Origin: Paraburkholderia sp.
GTDB taxonomy: Bacteria; Pseudomonadota; Gammaproteobacteria; Burkholderiales; Burkholderiaceae
Direction: 5' to 3'
DNA length: 64,000 nt
NCBI RefSeq assembly: GCF_004298475.1
Contig: NZ_SCRP01000032.1
Coordinates: 124,001-188,000 of the forward strand
The position numbers and the translations under genes are program-made. The notes beneath the pieces are model-generated. The model saw only the letters and a program-made list of their open reading frames with translations. It was not told the origin of the DNA and did no database searches. This document shows positions 50,346-58,691 of the stretch, piece by piece. Each line of letters begins with the position of its first letter. Positions within the stretch are counted from its first letter, which is position 1.

Positions 50346-50359
50346 GGAATACGTATTCC
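50346..50359. promoter_or_regulatory. Perfect 14-bp palindrome before flgC
   Basis: GGAATACGTATTCC is its own reverse complement. It ends 17 bases before the flgC ATG, at the end of a CAG/GCA-rich spacer (50220-50345). It could be a protein site or an RNA hairpin near the ribosome site. Confidence 0.5.
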
Positions 50360-50376
50360 GTGAGGTCAATGAAACC

Positions 50377-50802
50377 ATGCCATCCCTGATGAACATCTTC
50401 AGCGTTGCGGGCTCCGCCATGACGGCCGAGTCGCAGCGCCTGAACGTGACGGCGTCCAATCTTGCCAACGCCGGCTCCACCACCGGCCCGGACGGCAAGC
50501 CGTACAAGGCCAAGCAGGTGGTGTTCGCGGTCGATCCGCTCGGCGGCTCGCGCACGGCGTCGGGCCAGCAGGTGGGCGGCGTGAAGGTGACGGGCGTGGT
50601 CGACGACCCGACGCCGATGAAAGAGACCTACGACCCGAGCAACCCGGCAGCGAACGCCGACGGCTACGTGACCATGCCGAACGTCGATCCGGTCCAGGAA
50701 ATGGTGAACATGATCTCGGCGTCGCGCTCGTACCAGGCCAACGTGGAGACGCTGAACACCGCCAAGGCATTGATGCTCAAGACACTGACGATCGGCACCT
50801 GA
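50377..50802 (+). CDS. flgC: Flagellar rod protein FlgC
   Basis: This is a 141-residue proximal rod protein, standard length. The N-terminus is [27 protein letters not shown] and the C-terminus has [28 protein letters not shown], the paired D0 helices of axial proteins. The gap after flgB is 181 bases, unusually long for this operon. Confidence 0.96.
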   Translation: MPSLMNIFSVAGSAMTAESQRLNVTASNLANAGSTTGPDGKPYKAKQVVFAVDPLGGSRTASGQQVGGVKVTGVVDDPTPMKETYDPSNPAANADGYVTMPNVDPVQEMVNMISASRSYQANVETLNTAKALMLKTLTIGT

Positions 50803-50827
50803 GCGGCGTTTTTTTCGCCCGCTCAGG
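50798..50827 (+). other. Hairpin overlapping the flgC stop, with a T-rich loop
   Basis: CCTGAGCGG (50798-50806, containing the flgC TGA) pairs with CCGCTCAGG (50819-50827); the 12-base loop holds seven T. It is a possible attenuation or mRNA-stability element between flgC and flgD. Confidence 0.45.
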
Positions 50828-50896
50828 CAAACGTTAAGCCACACCCCGCGCCGACCCCTGCGCAACGGCACCAGAAACGCATCCGAGGAGAACACG

Positions 50897-51607
50897 TTGA
50901 CCTCCAGCACCACTATCGGCGGCTCTTCCGCCACCGTGTCGCCGCAACTGCTCGACACGATGAACGGCACGAGCGCCAGTTCGGCCAGTTCGGCTTCGAG
51001 CAGCACGAGCGCAAGCAACCTGCAGACCACGTTCCTGCAACTGCTCGTCGCCCAGCTGAAGAACCAGGATCCGACCAATCCGATGGACAGCTCGCAGATG
51101 ACCTCGCAGCTTGCCCAGATCAACACGGTGTCGGGCATCAGCCAGCTCAATACGTCGCTCTCGTCGCTCTCGACGCAGCTTTCCGCAGGCCAGAACGCCC
51201 AGGCTGCACTGCTGATCGGCTCGTCGGTGCTCGCTCCGAGCAACACTGTGACGGTGTCGGGCGGCACGGTGCCGCAACTCGGCGTCTCGGTGCCCGCGGC
51301 GGCCTCGGATGTGAAGATCACGGTCAGCGACGCGTCGGGCAAGATCGTCGGCTCGATCGACCTCGGGCCGCAGGCGGCAGGCACCGTCCCGGTCACGTGG
51401 AAGGCGGCGGACGCGTCGGGCAACACGCTCGCGGACGGCACTTACAACATCACCGCGACCTCCACGATCAACGGCAACCAGGGCACGGCCACCGCGCTCG
51501 TCGCGAGCCAGGTCCAGGCCGTGATGCAGCAGGCGGACGGCACCCCGAGCGTGTCGCTCGCCAACGGCAAGACTGTCCCGCTCACGAGCGTGGCCGGCAT
51601 CCTCTGA
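50897..51607 (+). CDS. flgD: Hook-cap protein FlgD
   Basis: This 236-residue protein scaffolds hook assembly. The conserved N-terminal block TTFLQLLVAQLKNQDPTNPMDSSQMTSQLAQI is present, then FLG/Ig-like and tudor-like C-terminal regions (SIDLGPQAAGTVPVTWKAADASGNTLADGTYNI). It uses a TTG start with GAGGAG at 7 bases. Confidence 0.96.
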   Translation: MTSSTTIGGSSATVSPQLLDTMNGTSASSASSASSSTSASNLQTTFLQLLVAQLKNQDPTNPMDSSQMTSQLAQINTVSGISQLNTSLSSLSTQLSAGQNAQAALLIGSSVLAPSNTVTVSGGTVPQLGVSVPAAASDVKITVSDASGKIVGSIDLGPQAAGTVPVTWKAADASGNTLADGTYNITATSTINGNQGTATALVASQVQAVMQQADGTPSVSLANGKTVPLTSVAGIL

Positions 51608-51633
51608 TCAAGACATAACGCGGAGCAGAAAAC

Positions 51634-52899
51634 ATGGGTTACCAGCAAGGTCTGAGCGGTCTCGCCGCGGCGTCGAACGATCTCGACGTGGTCGGCAACA
51701 ACATCGCCAATGCGAACACCGTGGGCTTCAAGTCGAGCACGGCGCAGTTCGCGGACGTCTATGCGAACTCGATCGCGACCTCGGTCAACATGCAGATCGG
51801 TCTCGGCGCGTCGCTGGCGGAGGTTGAGCAGTCGTTCTCGCAGGGCACGATCAACACGACGGGCCAGGCGCTCGACGTCGCGATCAACGGCAACGGTTTC
51901 TACCAGATGTCGAACAACGGCTCGATCACGTACTCGCGCAACGGCGTGTTCAACCTCAACAAGAACGGCTTTATCGTCGATGCCGCGGGCAACGATCTGA
52001 TGGGCTACGCGGCGGGCTCGACCGGCATCATCAACACGGCCCAGACGGTGCCGCTGCAGGTGCCGACCACCAACATCGCGCCGCTGGCGACGTCGAACAT
52101 CAAGGCGCAGCTGAACCTGAATGCGCAGACCAAGGCGCCGACCGTCACGACGTTCAACCCGGCCGATTCGAACAGCTACAGCTACTCGACTGCGATCACG
52201 GCCTACGACACGCTCGGCGGCTCGGAGCAGGTCAACATGTACTTCGTGCAGAGCGCCGTCGGGCAGGCCGAAGCCTACGTGACGTCGAACGGCAAGACGA
52301 CGGACCTCGGCCAGATCGCGTTCAACTCGTCGGGTCAGATCTCGGGCTCGACGCTCGGCACCGGAGCCGCCGCGCTCGCGCCGGTCTCGCTCGCGACCGC
52401 GACGAACGGCGCGGGCTCCTTCACGTTCACCACGACGCCGACCGACGGCGCCGCCAATCCGCAAACCCTCACCATCGACTTCAAGGGCACGACCCAGTAC
52501 GGCGGCGCGAGCGGCGTGAACTTCCTTTCGCAGAACGGTTACACGAGCGGCACGCTCTCGAACTTCTCGATCGGCGCGGACGGCACGATCACCGGCAACT
52601 ACTCGAACGGCCAGACCATGGCGCTCGGCCAGATCGTGCTCGCGACGTTCAATAACCCGAACGGGCTCGTGAACCTCGGCGGCAACCAGTTCGAGCAGAC
52701 GACCCAGTCGGGCGTCGCGCAGATCTCCGCGCCGGGCAGCACGAACCACGGCTCGCTGCAGGGCGGCGCGCTGGAGCAGTCGAACGTCGACCTCACGAAC
52801 CAGCTCGTCGATCTGATCACCGCGCAGCGCAACTACCAGGCGAACGCGCAGACGATCAAGACGCAGCAGGCCGTCGACCAGTCGCTGCTTCAGCTGTAA
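51634..52899 (+). CDS. flgE: Flagellar hook protein FlgE
   Basis: This 421-residue hook subunit has the N-terminus GYQQGLSGLAAASNDLDVVGNNIANANTVGFKSS, central D1/D2 domains, and the C-terminus EQSNVDLTNQLVDLITAQRNYQANAQTIKT. The length is close to that of enterobacterial FlgE. It follows flgD by 26 bases. Confidence 0.97.
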   Translation: MGYQQGLSGLAAASNDLDVVGNNIANANTVGFKSSTAQFADVYANSIATSVNMQIGLGASLAEVEQSFSQGTINTTGQALDVAINGNGFYQMSNNGSITYSRNGVFNLNKNGFIVDAAGNDLMGYAAGSTGIINTAQTVPLQVPTTNIAPLATSNIKAQLNLNAQTKAPTVTTFNPADSNSYSYSTAITAYDTLGGSEQVNMYFVQSAVGQAEAYVTSNGKTTDLGQIAFNSSGQISGSTLGTGAAALAPVSLATATNGAGSFTFTTTPTDGAANPQTLTIDFKGTTQYGGASGVNFLSQNGYTSGTLSNFSIGADGTITGNYSNGQTMALGQIVLATFNNPNGLVNLGGNQFEQTTQSGVAQISAPGSTNHGSLQGGALEQSNVDLTNQLVDLITAQRNYQANAQTIKTQQAVDQSLLQL

Positions 52900-52934
52900 G
52901 CCACCCATCAGGCACTTGAGGCTCCGGGCGAACC

Positions 52935-53693
52935 ATGGACCGATTGATCTACACCGCAATGACGGGCGCCACCCAGGCGCTCGAACAGCAGGCCGTCGTG
53001 GCGAACAACCTGGCGAACGTCTCGACCACGGGTTTTCGCGCGCAGCTCGCCAACTTCCGCGACGTGCCGATGTCGTTCGGCGACGGCTCGTCGGTCAACG
53101 ACCAGACGACGCGCACGTTCGTGCTGTCGGCCACGCCCGGCTCGGACATGACGCCCGGCGCGATCTCGCGCACCGGCAATCCGCTCGACATCGCGATCCA
53201 GGGCTCGGGCTTCTTCGCCGTGCAGACGGCTGACGGCAACGAGGCCTACACGCGCGCGGGCGATCTGCACGTCGATCCGAACGGCCAGCTCGTGACCGCC
53301 AACAACCTGCAGGTGATCGGCAGCGGCGGCCCGATCGCGGTGCCGCCCGGCTCGGCCGTGACGATCGGCTCGGACGGCACGGTTTCGGCCCTCGCGCCCG
53401 GAAGCCAGCCCATGGCGATTGCGATGATCGACCAGATCAAGTTCGTCAACCCGCCCGCGGGCACGCTCACGCGCAGCGACGACGGTCTCTTCCGCACGGC
53501 CGACGGCAACCCGGCCGATGCCGACCAGACCGTGCAGATCGCGACGGAATCGATCGAAGGCAGCAACGTCAATCCGGTCGCGGCGATGGTCTCGATGATC
53601 ACCAACGCGCGCCAGTTCCAGATGCAGACGAAGCTGATGCAGACCGCCGACCAGAACGAACAGACCGCCAACCAGCTGCTCCAGTTCACCTAA
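52935..53693 (+). CDS. flgF: Flagellar proximal rod protein FlgF
   Basis: This 252-residue axial protein has the N-terminus MDRLIYTAMTGATQALEQQ and [22 protein letters not shown], and the C-terminus EGSNVNPVAAMVSMITNARQFQMQTKLMQT. The order flgE-flgF-flgG is standard. Confidence 0.97.
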   Translation: MDRLIYTAMTGATQALEQQAVVANNLANVSTTGFRAQLANFRDVPMSFGDGSSVNDQTTRTFVLSATPGSDMTPGAISRTGNPLDIAIQGSGFFAVQTADGNEAYTRAGDLHVDPNGQLVTANNLQVIGSGGPIAVPPGSAVTIGSDGTVSALAPGSQPMAIAMIDQIKFVNPPAGTLTRSDDGLFRTADGNPADADQTVQIATESIEGSNVNPVAAMVSMITNARQFQMQTKLMQTADQNEQTANQLLQFT

Positions 53694-53739
53694 GCATTGA
53701 GGGCCGCGTGCCGCGCGCCCCGACCGGGAGAAAAACACC

Positions 53740-54528
53740 GTGAATCGATCGCTTTACATCGCCGCTACCGGCATGAATGCGCAGCAGGCGCAGATGGACG
53801 TGATCTCGAACAACCTCGCGAACGTGAGCACCAACGGCTTCAAGGGTTCGCGCGCCGTGTTCGAAGACCTGATGTACCAGACGCTGCGCCAGCCCGGCGC
53901 GAACTCGACGCAGCAAACCGAACTGCCCTCGGGCAGCCAGGTCGGCACCGGCGTGCAGCAGATCGCCACCGAGCGCCTGTACACGCAGGGCAACCTGCAG
54001 CAGACCGGCAACTCGAAGGACCTCGCGATCAACGGCGCGGGCTTCTTCCAGGTGCAGATGCCGGACGGCACGACCAACTACACGCGCGACGGCTCGTTCC
54101 AGACCAACTCGCAGGGCCAGCTCGTGACGGCGAGCGGCTACCAGGTGATCCCGGCGATCACGGTGCCCTCGAACGCGACCTCGCTCACCGTCGGCAGCGA
54201 CGGCGTGGTCACGGTCACGACGGCCGGTTCGAGCGCCAGCACGACGATCGGCTCGCTGCAGCTGGCGATGTTCATCAACCCGACCGGCCTGCAGTCGAAC
54301 GGCGAGAACCTCGTGTCGGAAACGGCTTCGTCGGGCGCGCCCACGATCACGACGCCCGGCCTGAACGGCTCGGGCACGCTCAACCAGGGCTACATCGAAT
54401 CGTCGAACGTGAACGTCGTGCAGGAACTCGTGAACATGATCGAGACCCAGCGCGCTTACGAAATCAACAGCAAGGCCGTCAACACGTCGGACCAGATGTT
54501 GCAGACGCTCACCCAGATGCAGGTTTGA
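53740..54528 (+). CDS. flgG: Flagellar distal rod protein FlgG
   Basis: This 262-residue protein is the canonical FlgG length. It starts at a [37 protein letters not shown], with the C-terminus [45 protein letters not shown] lies about 9 bases upstream. Confidence 0.97.
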   Translation: MNRSLYIAATGMNAQQAQMDVISNNLANVSTNGFKGSRAVFEDLMYQTLRQPGANSTQQTELPSGSQVGTGVQQIATERLYTQGNLQQTGNSKDLAINGAGFFQVQMPDGTTNYTRDGSFQTNSQGQLVTASGYQVIPAITVPSNATSLTVGSDGVVTVTTAGSSASTTIGSLQLAMFINPTGLQSNGENLVSETASSGAPTITTPGLNGSGTLNQGYIESSNVNVVQELVNMIETQRAYEINSKAVNTSDQMLQTLTQMQV

Positions 54529-54548
54529 CGCTGAAGACGGTGAAAAGC

Positions 54549-55241
54549 ATGGCGGCACGTATCAACCTTTGCATGCGCGCGGCGGCCCTCGTGGCCGGCG
54601 CTGCCCTGCTTGCGCTCGGCGGTTGCGCGTACATCCCCAACCGGCCGCCGATTACGCAGCAGCCCATGACGGCGGTGCCGCCGCCGCCGCCCGTGAACAC
54701 GTCGCCGGGTTCGATCTTCAACCCGGGCTACGCGGGCCGGCCGCTCTTCGAAGACCAGCGCCCGCGCAACATCGGCGACATCCTGACGATCGTGATCGCC
54801 GAAAACATCAACGCGCAGAAGTCCTCGGGCGCCAACACGAAGCGCGGCAGCAGCACCAACTTCACCGTGCCGAACGCGGGCTTCGCGCCGGGCGTCTTCT
54901 CGCGCATGAATCTGGACGCGACGGGCGCGAACCAGTTCGACTCCACGGGCGGCGCGAAGGCGTCGAACACGTTCAACGGCGTGATCACCGTCACCGTGAC
55001 GAACGTGCTGCCCAACGGCAATCTCGTCGTGTCCGGCGAGAAGCAGATGCTCATCAACCAGGGCAATGAATTCGTGCGCTTCTCCGGCGTCGTCAACCCG
55101 AACACCGTTGCCGGCGACAACTCCGTGCTTTCCACCGACGTCGCCGATGCGCGCATCGAATACTCCGCGAAGGGCGTGATCGACGAGGCGGAGACGATGG
55201 GCTGGCTGCAACGCTTTTTCCTGAACATCGCGCCATGGTGA
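54549..55241 (+). CDS. flgH: Flagellar L-ring lipoprotein FlgH
   Basis: This 230-residue outer-membrane lipoprotein forms the L-ring bushing. The signal peptide ends in lipobox LALGGC, so the lipidated residue is C26. The body has [27 protein letters not shown] and [25 protein letters not shown]. The ATG at 54549 is chosen; a GTG at 54540 in frame adds three residues. It overlaps flgI by 7 bases. Confidence 0.96.
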   Translation: MAARINLCMRAAALVAGAALLALGGCAYIPNRPPITQQPMTAVPPPPPVNTSPGSIFNPGYAGRPLFEDQRPRNIGDILTIVIAENINAQKSSGANTKRGSSTNFTVPNAGFAPGVFSRMNLDATGANQFDSTGGAKASNTFNGVITVTVTNVLPNGNLVVSGEKQMLINQGNEFVRFSGVVNPNTVAGDNSVLSTDVADARIEYSAKGVIDEAETMGWLQRFFLNIAPW

Positions 55242-56446
55242 CGATCCGCATCAAGCAGGCGCGCCGCTCGCGCGCGAAAGACCTGTTCGCCGCGCTGCGC
55301 GTAGCGGCCGGCTGCCTTTCCTGTCTTTTCGCGTGCGTGGCGCTCTTCACGCTCGCCACGCCCGCGCGCGCCGAGCGCGTGAAGGATCTCGCGTCGTTCC
55401 AGGGCGTGCGCGACAACCCGCTGATCGGCTACGGCCTCGTCGTGGGCCTCGACGGCACCGGCGACCAGACCACCCAGGCGCCGTTCACGACGCAGACGCT
55501 CGCGAACATGCTCGCGAACCTCGGCATCTCGATCAACAACACGTCGAGTGCGAACGGCCAGGCGTCGCAGACGCTCAACAACATGCAACTGAAGAACGTC
55601 GCCGCCGTGATGGTGACGGCGGTGCTGCCGCCGTTCGCACGGCCTGGCGAGCCGATCGACGTGACGGTTTCGTCGCTCGCGAACGCGAAGAGCATTCGCG
55701 GCGGCACGCTGCTGCTCACGCCGCTCAAGGGCGCGGACGGTCAGGTGTACGCGCTCGCGCAGGGCAACGTGGCGGTGGGCGGCGCGGGCGCGTCGGCCAA
55801 CGGCAGCAAGGTGCAGGTGAACCAGCTCGCGGCGGGCCGCATCGCGGGCGGCGCCATCGTGGAGCGCGCGGTGCCGTCGCCCGTCTCGCAGCAAGGCGGC
55901 ATCCTGCAGCTCGAAGTGAACGACATGGATTACGACACGACGCAGCGCATCGTGGCGGCCATCAACAACATGTTCGGCTCGGGCACGGCCACGCCGCTCG
56001 ACGGACGCACGATCCAGGTTCGCGGCCCCGCCGATCCGTCCGCGCAGGTGGGCTTCATCGCGCAGATCCAGAGCCTGAACGTGCGCCCGGCCCAGCCTGC
56101 GGCGAAGGTGATTCTCAACGCGCGCACCGGCTCGATCGTGATGAACCAGATGGTGACGCTCGATAGCTGCGCGGTCGCGCACGGCAACCTCTCGGTCGTC
56201 ATCAATACGCAGACCGTGGTGAGCCAGCCCGGCGCGTTCTCGAACGGCAACACGGTGGCGGCACGCCAGTCGCAGATCCAGATGAAGCAGGACAACGGAT
56301 CGCTCAAGCTCGTGACGGCGGGCGCCAATCTTGCCGACGTCGTCAAGGCGCTCAACGCGCTCGGCGCGACACCGGCGGACCTGATGTCGATCCTGCAGGC
56401 GATGAAGGCGGCGGGCGCACTGCGCGCCGACCTGGAGATTATCTAA
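55235..56446 (+). CDS. flgI: Flagellar P-ring protein FlgI
   Basis: This 403-residue periplasmic protein has a long signal peptide ([20 protein letters not shown], cleavage about residue 46) followed by the invariant [31 protein letters not shown]. FlgI assembles the P-ring with help from FlgA. The stop is immediately followed by flgJ. Confidence 0.97.
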   Translation: MVTIRIKQARRSRAKDLFAALRVAAGCLSCLFACVALFTLATPARAERVKDLASFQGVRDNPLIGYGLVVGLDGTGDQTTQAPFTTQTLANMLANLGISINNTSSANGQASQTLNNMQLKNVAAVMVTAVLPPFARPGEPIDVTVSSLANAKSIRGGTLLLTPLKGADGQVYALAQGNVAVGGAGASANGSKVQVNQLAAGRIAGGAIVERAVPSPVSQQGGILQLEVNDMDYDTTQRIVAAINNMFGSGTATPLDGRTIQVRGPADPSAQVGFIAQIQSLNVRPAQPAAKVILNARTGSIVMNQMVTLDSCAVAHGNLSVVINTQTVVSQPGAFSNGNTVAARQSQIQMKQDNGSLKLVTAGANLADVVKALNALGATPADLMSILQAMKAAGALRADLEII

Positions 56447-57448
56447 ATGGACAGTTCCAAGGTCGATAACAATCTTGACATCACCAACCGCTTCGCGCTC
56501 GACGTCCACGGTTTCGATGCGATGCGCGCGGCCGCGAACGCCGCGCCGCAGCAGGGCGTCAAGATGGCGGCCAAGCAGTTCGACGCTGTCTTCACGCAGA
56601 TGATGCTCAAGAGCATGCGCGAAGCGACGCCCGACGACGGCCCGCTCGACTCGCGCGACGGTAATACGTTCATGTCGATGCTCGACCAGCAGCTCGCGCA
56701 GCAGATGTCGAACAAGGGCATCGGCGTCGCGAACGCGATGCTCAAGCAGCTCACGCGCAGCATGGGCGGCGCCGCGCTAGGCGCGGACGGCGGCCAGGGT
56801 GCGGGCACGGGCGGCGTGGCCAATACGCTCACGGGTCTCGCAAATTCCGGTGCCAACGGCAGCGCGGGCAACCTCGCGATGCTCAACGCGCTCGGCCGCG
56901 CGTACGGCAACGCGGCGGCCAACGGCGCGCTCGCGAACGGCCGGAGCTACGGCGGCAACAGCGCGCTCATGCCCGCGATGCACGGCAACGGCGACGCCTC
57001 GGCCGACGCGTTCGTCGACAAGCTCGCCAACGCCGCGCAGCAGGCGAGCGCCTCGACCGGCATCCCGGCGCGCTTCATCATCGGCCAGGCCGCGCTGGAA
57101 TCGGGCTGGGGCAAGCGCGAGATCAAGCGGGCGGACGGCTCGGCGAGCCACAACGTCTTCGGCATCAAGGCGTCGAAGGACTGGACCGGCAAGACCGTCT
57201 CGACGGTCACGACCGAATACGTGAACGGCGAGCCGCACCGCGTGGTGGCGAAATTCCGCGCGTACGACTCGTACGAAGACGCAATGGCGGACTACGCCAC
57301 GCTGCTCAAGAGCAACCCGCGTTATGCGTCGGTCATCAACAATTCGCACAGCGCGGAAAGTTTCGCGCACGGCATGCAGCGCGCGGGTTATGCGACCGAT
57401 CCGCACTACGCCGAGAAGCTTCTCTCGGTCATGCAGCAGATGAGCTAA
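56447..57448 (+). CDS. flgJ: Rod-cap/peptidoglycan hydrolase FlgJ
   Basis: This 333-residue two-domain protein has an N-terminal rod-capping domain (KMAAKQFDAVFTQMMLKSMREATP, then MFMSMLDQQLAQQMS-like NTFMSMLDQQLAQQMS), a Gly/Asn/Ala linker, and a C-terminal beta-N-acetylglucosaminidase/muramidase domain (FIIGQAALESGWGKREI with catalytic E218, HNVFGIKASKDWTGK). It opens the cell wall for the rod. It lies directly behind flgI and ends the operon. Confidence 0.96.
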   Translation: MDSSKVDNNLDITNRFALDVHGFDAMRAAANAAPQQGVKMAAKQFDAVFTQMMLKSMREATPDDGPLDSRDGNTFMSMLDQQLAQQMSNKGIGVANAMLKQLTRSMGGAALGADGGQGAGTGGVANTLTGLANSGANGSAGNLAMLNALGRAYGNAAANGALANGRSYGGNSALMPAMHGNGDASADAFVDKLANAAQQASASTGIPARFIIGQAALESGWGKREIKRADGSASHNVFGIKASKDWTGKTVSTVTTEYVNGEPHRVVAKFRAYDSYEDAMADYATLLKSNPRYASVINNSHSAESFAHGMQRAGYATDPHYAEKLLSVMQQMS

Positions 57449-57582
57449 GGCCGGTTCGCATCGGCAACGGGCCCGCGAAAACCCCTGGCCGGTCGCAAAC
57501 GTTGCCTGCGCGACGATCCCGGCACGATGGCCGCAAAGCCATGCCAGGTGGATCTTTTGCCGGATTTTTTTGTGGCGCGCCC

Positions 57583-57609
57583 TAAATTTTCCCGTCATCC
57601 TGCCGCTAA
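57583..57609 (+). promoter_or_regulatory. Sigma-28 promoter of ycgR
   Basis: TAAATTTT (57583-57590), an 11-base spacer and GCCGCTAA (57602-57609) match the consensus at 7/8 and 7/8. It lies about 105 bases before the ycgR start. Confidence 0.78.
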
Positions 57610-57714
57610 TGCAGACGAGATGGGTAAGTACAAGGGGCGGCGCATGCCGTCCGAATGGCGCGCTCTGGGTCCGTCTCACGCGCGCCGGCACGTCCACGAA
57701 ATACCGGCAGGCCG

Positions 57715-58473
57715 ATGAATACCGTTCAGTCGAATCAACAGGAAGAAGTGGGGGGCGAAGAAGACGTCCCCGAATTCGCGCGACGCAATCCGCTCGAAGT
57801 GGGCGTGCAGTTGCGCAACCTCGTCAATCGCGGGGACTTCCTGACTCTTCAGTACCGCGGGGGGCAGATCGTCACCCGCATCCTCGATGTCGATACGCGA
57901 AACCGGACGTTCGTGTTCGACTGGGGTGCGCTCGCCGAGCAGAACACCGGCGTGCTCAATGCCGATCAATGCGAATTCCATGCGTCGCCCGAGGGCGTGC
58001 GCGTGCAGTTCACGACGCGCACGCCGCAGCGCACCGACTACGAAGGGCGGCCCGCATTCGTCGCGTCGTTCCCCGAGGTGCTCTACTACATCCAGCGCCG
58101 CGAGTACTTCCGCGTCGATACGCCGGTAATGGATCCGTGCATCTGCCGCGGCGTGCTGCCCGACGATTCGCCTTTCACCTTCGTCGTGCACGACATCTCG
58201 CTCGGCGGCGTGGGCCTGCGCACGACCGATCCGCGCGCCGAGGCGATCGGCATGGGCGTGCATATTCCGGACGTCGAACTGGATCTGCGCGCGAACGGCA
58301 AGCTGCGCGTCGATCTCGCGCTCGTCGTGCGGCGTTTCATCGACCTGCCGAATGGCGAGCGCCGCTATCACCTCGGCTTTCGCTTCGAACTGCTGCCCGG
58401 CTCGACCGAAAACAGCCTCCAGCGCTACATCACGCAACTCGAGATGAAGCGCCGCTCGCTCGCGCGCGCCTGA
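57715..58473 (+). CDS. ycgR: c-di-GMP-binding flagellar brake protein YcgR
   Basis: This 252-residue protein has an N-terminal YcgR domain (VGVQLRNLVNRGDFLTLQYRGGQIVTRILDVD) and a C-terminal PilZ domain. The c-di-GMP motif is RREYFR (residues 128-133) followed by DISLGGVG (from D160). On binding c-di-GMP it slows the motor. The ATG at 57715 (MNTVQSNQQEE) is chosen over one at 57655. Its own sigma-28 promoter places it in the late class. Confidence 0.95.
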   Translation: MNTVQSNQQEEVGGEEDVPEFARRNPLEVGVQLRNLVNRGDFLTLQYRGGQIVTRILDVDTRNRTFVFDWGALAEQNTGVLNADQCEFHASPEGVRVQFTTRTPQRTDYEGRPAFVASFPEVLYYIQRREYFRVDTPVMDPCICRGVLPDDSPFTFVVHDISLGGVGLRTTDPRAEAIGMGVHIPDVELDLRANGKLRVDLALVVRRFIDLPNGERRYHLGFRFELLPGSTENSLQRYITQLEMKRRSLARA

Positions 58474-58606
58474 CGCCCGCATCGAGGCACGCTGCCGCAG
58501 TCCTGGGCGGCGCGCGTGCCTCGACCTCCGCTTCGACATCTTGACCTCCGCTTTGATCTCCGCCTTGATCTCTTCCGCGCCAAACGTTTTCCGCGCGTCC
58601 GGGCAC

Positions 58607-58633
58607 TCAATTTTCGCGACGTCCTGCCGTTAT
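58607..58633 (+). promoter_or_regulatory. Sigma-28 promoter of flgK-flgL
   Basis: TCAATTTT (58607-58614), an 11-base spacer and GCCGTTAT (58626-58633) fit the pattern of the other sigma-28 sites here at 6/8 and 6/8, with exact spacing. It lies about 60 bases before flgK. Confidence 0.7.
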
Positions 58634-58691
58634 ACGGGGTAGTCCACCACGCGGTCGCATTGAGGCGGCCGGAGGTTCACGAGGATCACGC

